A DNA stretch of 5,394 bases from Bacteroidota bacterium (GTDB taxonomy: Bacteria > Bacteroidota > Bacteroidia > Flavobacteriales > Flavobacteriaceae), in contig JAJYSO010000147.1 of assembly GCA_021793535.1 (NCBI GenBank), positions 1 to 5,394 on the forward strand. Direction: 5' to 3'. The translations under genes and the position numbers were made by a program. The notes beneath the pieces were generated by a model. It was not told where the DNA came from. It was given only the letters and a program-made list of their open reading frames with translations, and did not search any database. This document shows, piece after piece, positions 5,043 through 5,394 of this stretch. The number at the start of each line of letters is the position of its first letter. Within the stretch, counting starts at the first letter, position 1.

Positions 5043-5394
5043 AGATTATGAAAGAAAAGAAGAGTAAATCCAGTTATGTACGGATACGGTGTTATCCGGA
5101 AGAAAAGGAGCAGATCAGGGAGTATGCGAAAGAATTCGGATTGAATATTTCAGAATATATTTTGAGGAAATCCCTGCAGAAGCCCACAAATATGAATTAT
5201 AAAGAAGTCATCCAAAGCATTCACGTTTTAAGGGTTGAACTGGGCCGATCGGGCAACAATATCAATCAGTTTACAAAATCTGCGAACATTATGATGAAAA
5301 TGGGCGGGATCCATGAAAAAGTTTTCTGCCGTTTTGAAAAAGAACTGCGGGAACATGTTAAAATACGGGTGCTTCTCCATAAAGAAGATCGGAA
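5039..5394 (+). CDS. mobC: MobC-type plasmid mobilization relaxosome protein (3' end off window)
   Basis: The 118 visible residues match relaxosome accessory proteins, which bind near oriT and help the relaxase melt and nick it. The N-terminus looks like a ribbon-helix-helix DNA-binding domain: strand SYVRIRCYP (about 12-20), then two helices through FGLNISEYILRKSL (about 33-46). The second half carries the family's signature region, LRVELGRSGNNINQFTK (about 66-82), followed by a helical tail. The ATG at 5039 is taken as start because it is first and forms an ATGA overlap with the short upstream frame; the in-frame ATG at 5048 is equally plausible. No stop appears before the edge. A relaxase gene would normally follow and is not in the window. 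The last nine bases may be sequencing adapter (see findings), so the final residues should be read with care. Confidence 0.82.
   Translation, partial: MKIMKEKKSKSSYVRIRCYPEEKEQIREYAKEFGLNISEYILRKSLQKPTNMNYKEVIQSIHVLRVELGRSGNNINQFTKSANIMMKMGGIHEKVFCRFEKELREHVKIRVLLHKEDR

Overview
The window looks like part or all of a small mobilizable plasmid, or plasmid-like region, from a Bacteroidota host. Evidence for the host is indirect: AT-rich DNA, few Shine-Dalgarno sequences, two perfect TAnnTTTG promoter elements (2145-2152 on + and 4539-4546 on -), and protein families typical of Bacteroidota mobile elements. No chromosomal housekeeping gene is present.

Layout, left to right. 1-172 has no gene that can be called with confidence, but two frames are open and may be the tail of an upstream gene. 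173-427 encodes a small basic coiled-coil protein of unknown role. 428-724 is a structured leader with a hairpin and a compact three-stem fold. 725-1762 encodes a winged-helix plasmid replication initiator. Right behind it is a 12-copy iteron origin (1768-2056) and an alternating A/T stretch suited to DNA melting (2057-2104). 2183-2974 encodes a Fic-domain protein with an intact catalytic motif and an N-terminal inhibitory motif, followed by a clear intrinsic terminator. 3051-3971 encodes a CHC2-like/Toprim primase-type protein. Pointing the other way, 4301-4507 is an intact antitoxin-like gene followed by a YoeB/Txe-type toxin gene (4033-4310) broken by a frameshift, a nonsense codon and probable loss of its start. 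4535-5038 has no confident gene. It holds an in-register array of about 26 degenerate 8-bp repeats, a set of alternative stems ending in a T-run, and a hairpin cluster that is a reasonable oriT candidate. At 5039 a MobC-type relaxosome accessory gene starts and runs off the window.

How it fits together: Rep binds the iterons to start replication, the Toprim protein may prime DNA synthesis on the replicon or on transferred single strands, and MobC with an unseen relaxase would act at the nearby candidate oriT. The toxin-antitoxin locus has decayed to an orphan antitoxin. The Fic enzyme is cargo or a stability factor of unknown target. The most unusual element is the octamer array between the antitoxin promoter and the mobilization region; I suspect it is an array of protein-binding sites (centromere-like or operator-like).
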